Part shown: positions 21,997 to 24,572 of the stretch, piece after piece
Numbering within the stretch: the first letter of the stretch is position 1
Layout of the letters: the number at the start of each line of letters is the position of its first letter
The notes under the pieces: model-generated
What the model saw: the letters and a program-made list of their open reading frames with translations, nothing else
Database searches by the model: none
Told to the model about the DNA's origin: nothing
From: Entrophospora sp. SA101
Lineage: Eukaryota; Glomeromycota; Glomeromycetes; Entrophosporales; Entrophosporaceae
Reading direction: 5' to 3'
Length of the DNA: 24,572 nucleotides
NCBI GenBank assembly: GCA_958430865.1
Contig: CAUDNR010004271.1
Coordinates: 1 to 24,572, forward strand
Position numbers and translations under genes: made by a program

Positions 21997-22643
21997 ATTT
22001 AAGGAACCAATTCTAAGAGAAAATAAAATTAATTTTCCTTTCCCATATCAATGTTTTTATTATAACCATTATAATTATATTTTGATGATGGTTGCATACG
22101 ATAGAGTTCTTTAAAAAATATTCCTAAAATGAACAAGTTTAGATGTCAGGTTTAATAGAATAATCCTTTTTACGTCTATGCAAATTCGTTTTTTTGTATG
22201 GCAGGGAAAAGCCAAAAAAATCGAATCCACTTATTTTGACTCATTTAATTTGAGAATTAAAGATTTATTGTATCTTCAAGTCGACCTTTTACTAATTTTC
22301 ATCCACAAGATTTTCAATGTATTCTTCTCAATCTGCTATAAATAAACTAAATTTATTGTTGAATTTAGAAGAAAAATTGTAATAAATTAGTTTATTAAAA
22401 AAATAACAATATATATTTAAAAACATTAACTTTCCTCTTCAACGGAAATCTATAAACTCTTGTTAATCTAGAAACTCAAAAATTATAATTCCTGATATCG
22501 AATAAAATTAAAATACTATTTTTTTTTTTTCGTAGTTATCAAAAAAAAAGAAATTAATAAAATAAAAGAACGGAGAATTTAGAAAAATTTCAGCAAGTGC
22601 CTCGTAATTTTTATTCATTAGATTATCTGACTAACTCATTTCA

Positions 22644-22856
22644 ATGACTTTTTGTTTAATTCCAGAGATCATTCGTCGTCTGAAGCAAGTACCTGAACAT
22701 AGAAGAAGTCCTAACAGACTCTTCAATAAAATTCACGGCCTTCCCTATTTTCTATCAGATCATTTCAAAAAAGATATTAGATTTATATCCCTTGTTTATA
22801 TCCCCTTTTATTTCCATGTGGTCATTGATTTTCATTTCTGTGATACAATAAGGTGA
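22644..22856 (+). other. Short ORF, possible orphan exon
   Basis: The frame includes EIIRRLKQVPEHRRSPNRLF and NKIHGLPYFLSDHFKK, preceded by a good acceptor-like sequence (TTTGTTTAATTCCAG) at about 22,652-22,666. It may be one exon of a fragmented gene. No upstream exon or family was identified. Confidence 0.2.
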
Positions 22857-22860
22857 TAGT

Positions 22861-23190
22861 AAAAATTTCTTATCGAAACCAAACTTATTGGATCAGTTTT
22901 AATGCCAGTTTAAAAGTGTATAAAATCCATAATTTTTTTTAAAAAATGTTAAAATATCATCTCTAAACATCTAATTATATGCAGGATTTACTCATTCTGT
23001 TTGTGTTCATATAATTAAATAGCTATATCAATAATAAAAAATACTCATTTCACATTAGATACATATAGTAATATAACAAATTTCAGCGTTAAAATAGATT
23101 CTTAATTATTTATTTACCTTTAATTTATACATATAATTAACAAACTAATAATAAAAGGCTAATCCGATTGTTAATAATTTCATTCATAAA
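22861..23190. repeat. Diverged direct duplication, unit 1
   Basis: This unit is collinear with 23337-23650. Shared blocks in order include ATCAGTTTTAATGCCAGTTT, ATAATTAAATAGCTATATCA, TACTCATTTCAC, AAATTTCAGCGTTAAAATA, ACAAACTAATAATAAAA and TTCATTCATAAAA. Confidence 0.8.
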
Positions 23191-23336
23191 ACTGACACTT
23201 CATGACCAAATCGTACAACCAAGAACGTCTGCATGTATCACGTATAAACTTTCTTGTCCTTTTTTCCATGTAGGCAAGGCCGTATGTGTATCATTTCGCA
23301 GTTTTGAAATTCATCATGTTTGAAGAAATGCTTTCA

Positions 23337-23650
23337 AAAAATTTTTTTATGAACAAAATCTTTAATCGATTTAATGCTAATTTAAAATGCAAGTTATCTG
23401 TAAAATCCCAAGTGATCTAATTATTGCAAATAATATATCTGCTCATCCTGTTTTGTTTGTATTGCTTATAATTAAATAGCTATATCATTGAATAATAGAG
23501 AAGTACTCATTTCACGTCAGAAAAAATATATATAATAAATTTCAGCATTAAAATAAATTTATTACCTTTAAATTTAGTCGCCCAATTTTAATATAAACAA
23601 ACTACATAATAATAAAAACTCCTCTAACTGTTAATGATTTCATTCATAAA
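23337..23650. repeat. Diverged direct duplication, unit 2
   Basis: The second copy of 22861-23190 lies about 470 bp downstream, with the same blocks: ATCGATTTAATGCTAATTT, ATAATTAAATAGCTATATCA, TACTCATTTCAC, AAATTTCAGCATTAAAATA and TTCATTCATAAAA. Neither unit has a coding frame. Confidence 0.8.
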
Positions 23651-23853
23651 AATAATAAATGAATAAATTTTTGTTTGATAAAAAAAAATATAGTAAACGT
23701 GTAATAGAAAAAAACAATACAATTTTGTCACGTAAAATTCGAAATATCACATTTTATTATGTAAATGTCCAATTTCAACCTGTATGTCGGGGAATTTTAT
23801 ATAACTAAAAACCATGTGACATAGACATATTCAAACGGGTTTTTATTTATTAT

Positions 23854-23967
23854 TTAAATATTACGAATATATCTAGCATCTGCCTCAGCACCAAAATTTT
23901 TCAATTGTTTCCATCTTGTGGGTTCACTGGCATCTTTTATTATCAATATTAATATTTGTGGTGGATC
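23854..23967 (-). other. Short coding-like fragment
   Basis: The minus strand gives KDPPQILILIIKDASEPTRW and KQLKNFGAEADARYIRNI ending at TAA (23854-23856), preceded in frame by a TAA. The composition is protein-like, suggesting a last exon or a gene remnant. The family is not recognised. Confidence 0.25.
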
Positions 23968-24065
23968 TTTAATTTAATGCCTTTTATGACTAAGTCATAA
24001 TCAAGGCCCTTTTATATATCTAATAACTATAATAAACCTTTCCATATGTGAATTTGGTTCTAACT

Positions 24066-24240
24066 TTCTTAATTTGACGCAAAGCCTTTAATTTAACGCA
24101 AAGCCCTTTAATTTAACACAGCCTTTTAATTTAATCATAGCCTCTTTAATTTCGACACACAGCCTTTAATTCAACATACATACCACAGTCTCTTTAGTAA
24201 CATACCTCTTTATTCTGCCACAGCCTCTAATTAAACTCGC
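24066..24240. repeat. Decayed minisatellite, about 20-bp unit
   Basis: Seven or more degenerate units of the form CTTTAATTTAACGCAAAGC (variants ACACAGCC, ATCATAGCC, CGACACACAGCC) occur in tandem, becoming less regular to the right. Confidence 0.75.
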
Positions 24241-24442
24241 ACTTTAGACTCTTCTTGGCAGCGAAAAAAAAATTATGTTACATATAATAGTTTGATTTTA
24301 TTGGATATAATATGTGACAAAATATAATTTAGATTTTTACCAAATTAGAAAATTTTAGGGAAAATCAAGATTTGTATGGAATGTGTAACATTGATCACAG
24401 CAATAAATTTAATGTATTTATACTTATATATACATACGTAAA

Positions 24443-24508
24443 CTCGATAAGTCGGTCATGTCGGGGCGGACCCCTGCGACCGACTTATCGAGAGAACCGA
24501 CTTATCGA
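24443..24508. repeat. GC-richer palindrome with a third half-site (possible transposon terminus)
   Basis: Perfect 15-bp arms CTCGATAAGTCGGTC (24443-24457) and GACCGACTTATCGAG (24478-24492) surround a 20-nt loop that itself holds GGGGCGGACCCC. A third partial copy, ACCGACTTATCGA, follows at 24496-24508. Its composition contrasts sharply with the AT-rich surroundings. The CTCGATAAGTCG form resembles the terminal repeats of some pogo/Tigger-type elements, but no partner is visible before the window ends. Confidence 0.75.
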
Positions 24509-24572
24509 ATTTCACGTGATTTTTTAATTTATTAAAATAAAAAATGTTAACATTGAAAAATATATAATAATA

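Noticed and set aside
24066..24240. Possible CRISPR-like array
   Set aside because: The repeats are contiguous, degenerate and without unique spacers, so this is a minisatellite in a eukaryotic genome.

Overview
The window is strongly AT-rich eukaryotic DNA with small spliced genes (introns of about 60-120 nt with GT..AG ends), long homopolymer and trinucleotide tracts, and many decayed mobile elements. The gene content fits a fungus: an SMG9 orthologue, a Crz1-like C2H2 regulator, a Crinkler-type gene, and transposon families I associate with arbuscular mycorrhizal fungi such as Rhizophagus. The organism is an inference; no rRNA or other marker is present.

Layout. 1-4,900: a repeat-rich stretch with two decayed coding relics (508-742 and 2771-3426), two copies of a MITE-like element (371-450 partial, 2128-2316 complete) and a 34-bp inverted repeat (952-1052). 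4912-7223 (+): a complete nine-exon gene for SMG9, a subunit of the SMG1 kinase complex in nonsense-mediated mRNA decay. 7224-9490: AT-rich spacer. 9491-11042 (-): a two-exon, 477-residue three-finger transcription factor of the Crz1 type. 11,043-14,290: long non-coding upstream region. 14,290-18,180: nested mobile-element debris, namely a DDE transposase relic, a short convergent ORF, a coiled-coil relic and a relic of a DUF7869-like family. Two of the relics are interrupted by MITE copies. 18,697-20,232 (-): a Crinkler-like gene with a PD-(D/E)XK-type core. 20,260-24,572: repeats, one hypothetical pseudogene, a diverged roughly 470-bp direct duplication, a decayed minisatellite and a GC-rich palindrome at the right edge.

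The two housekeeping or regulatory genes (SMG9 and the Crz1-like factor) are convergent and intact, with canonical introns that restore full-length frames. Everything else looks like accessory sequence shaped by transposition. The observations most worth checking are: (a) a MITE family whose three complete copies each appear flanked by a different 2-bp duplication, one of which restores a broken reading frame exactly when removed; (b) several relics in which frame-breaking codons fall at tryptophan positions as TGA rather than TAG or TAA; and (c) a Crinkler gene whose exons are recognisable but do not all join in frame.
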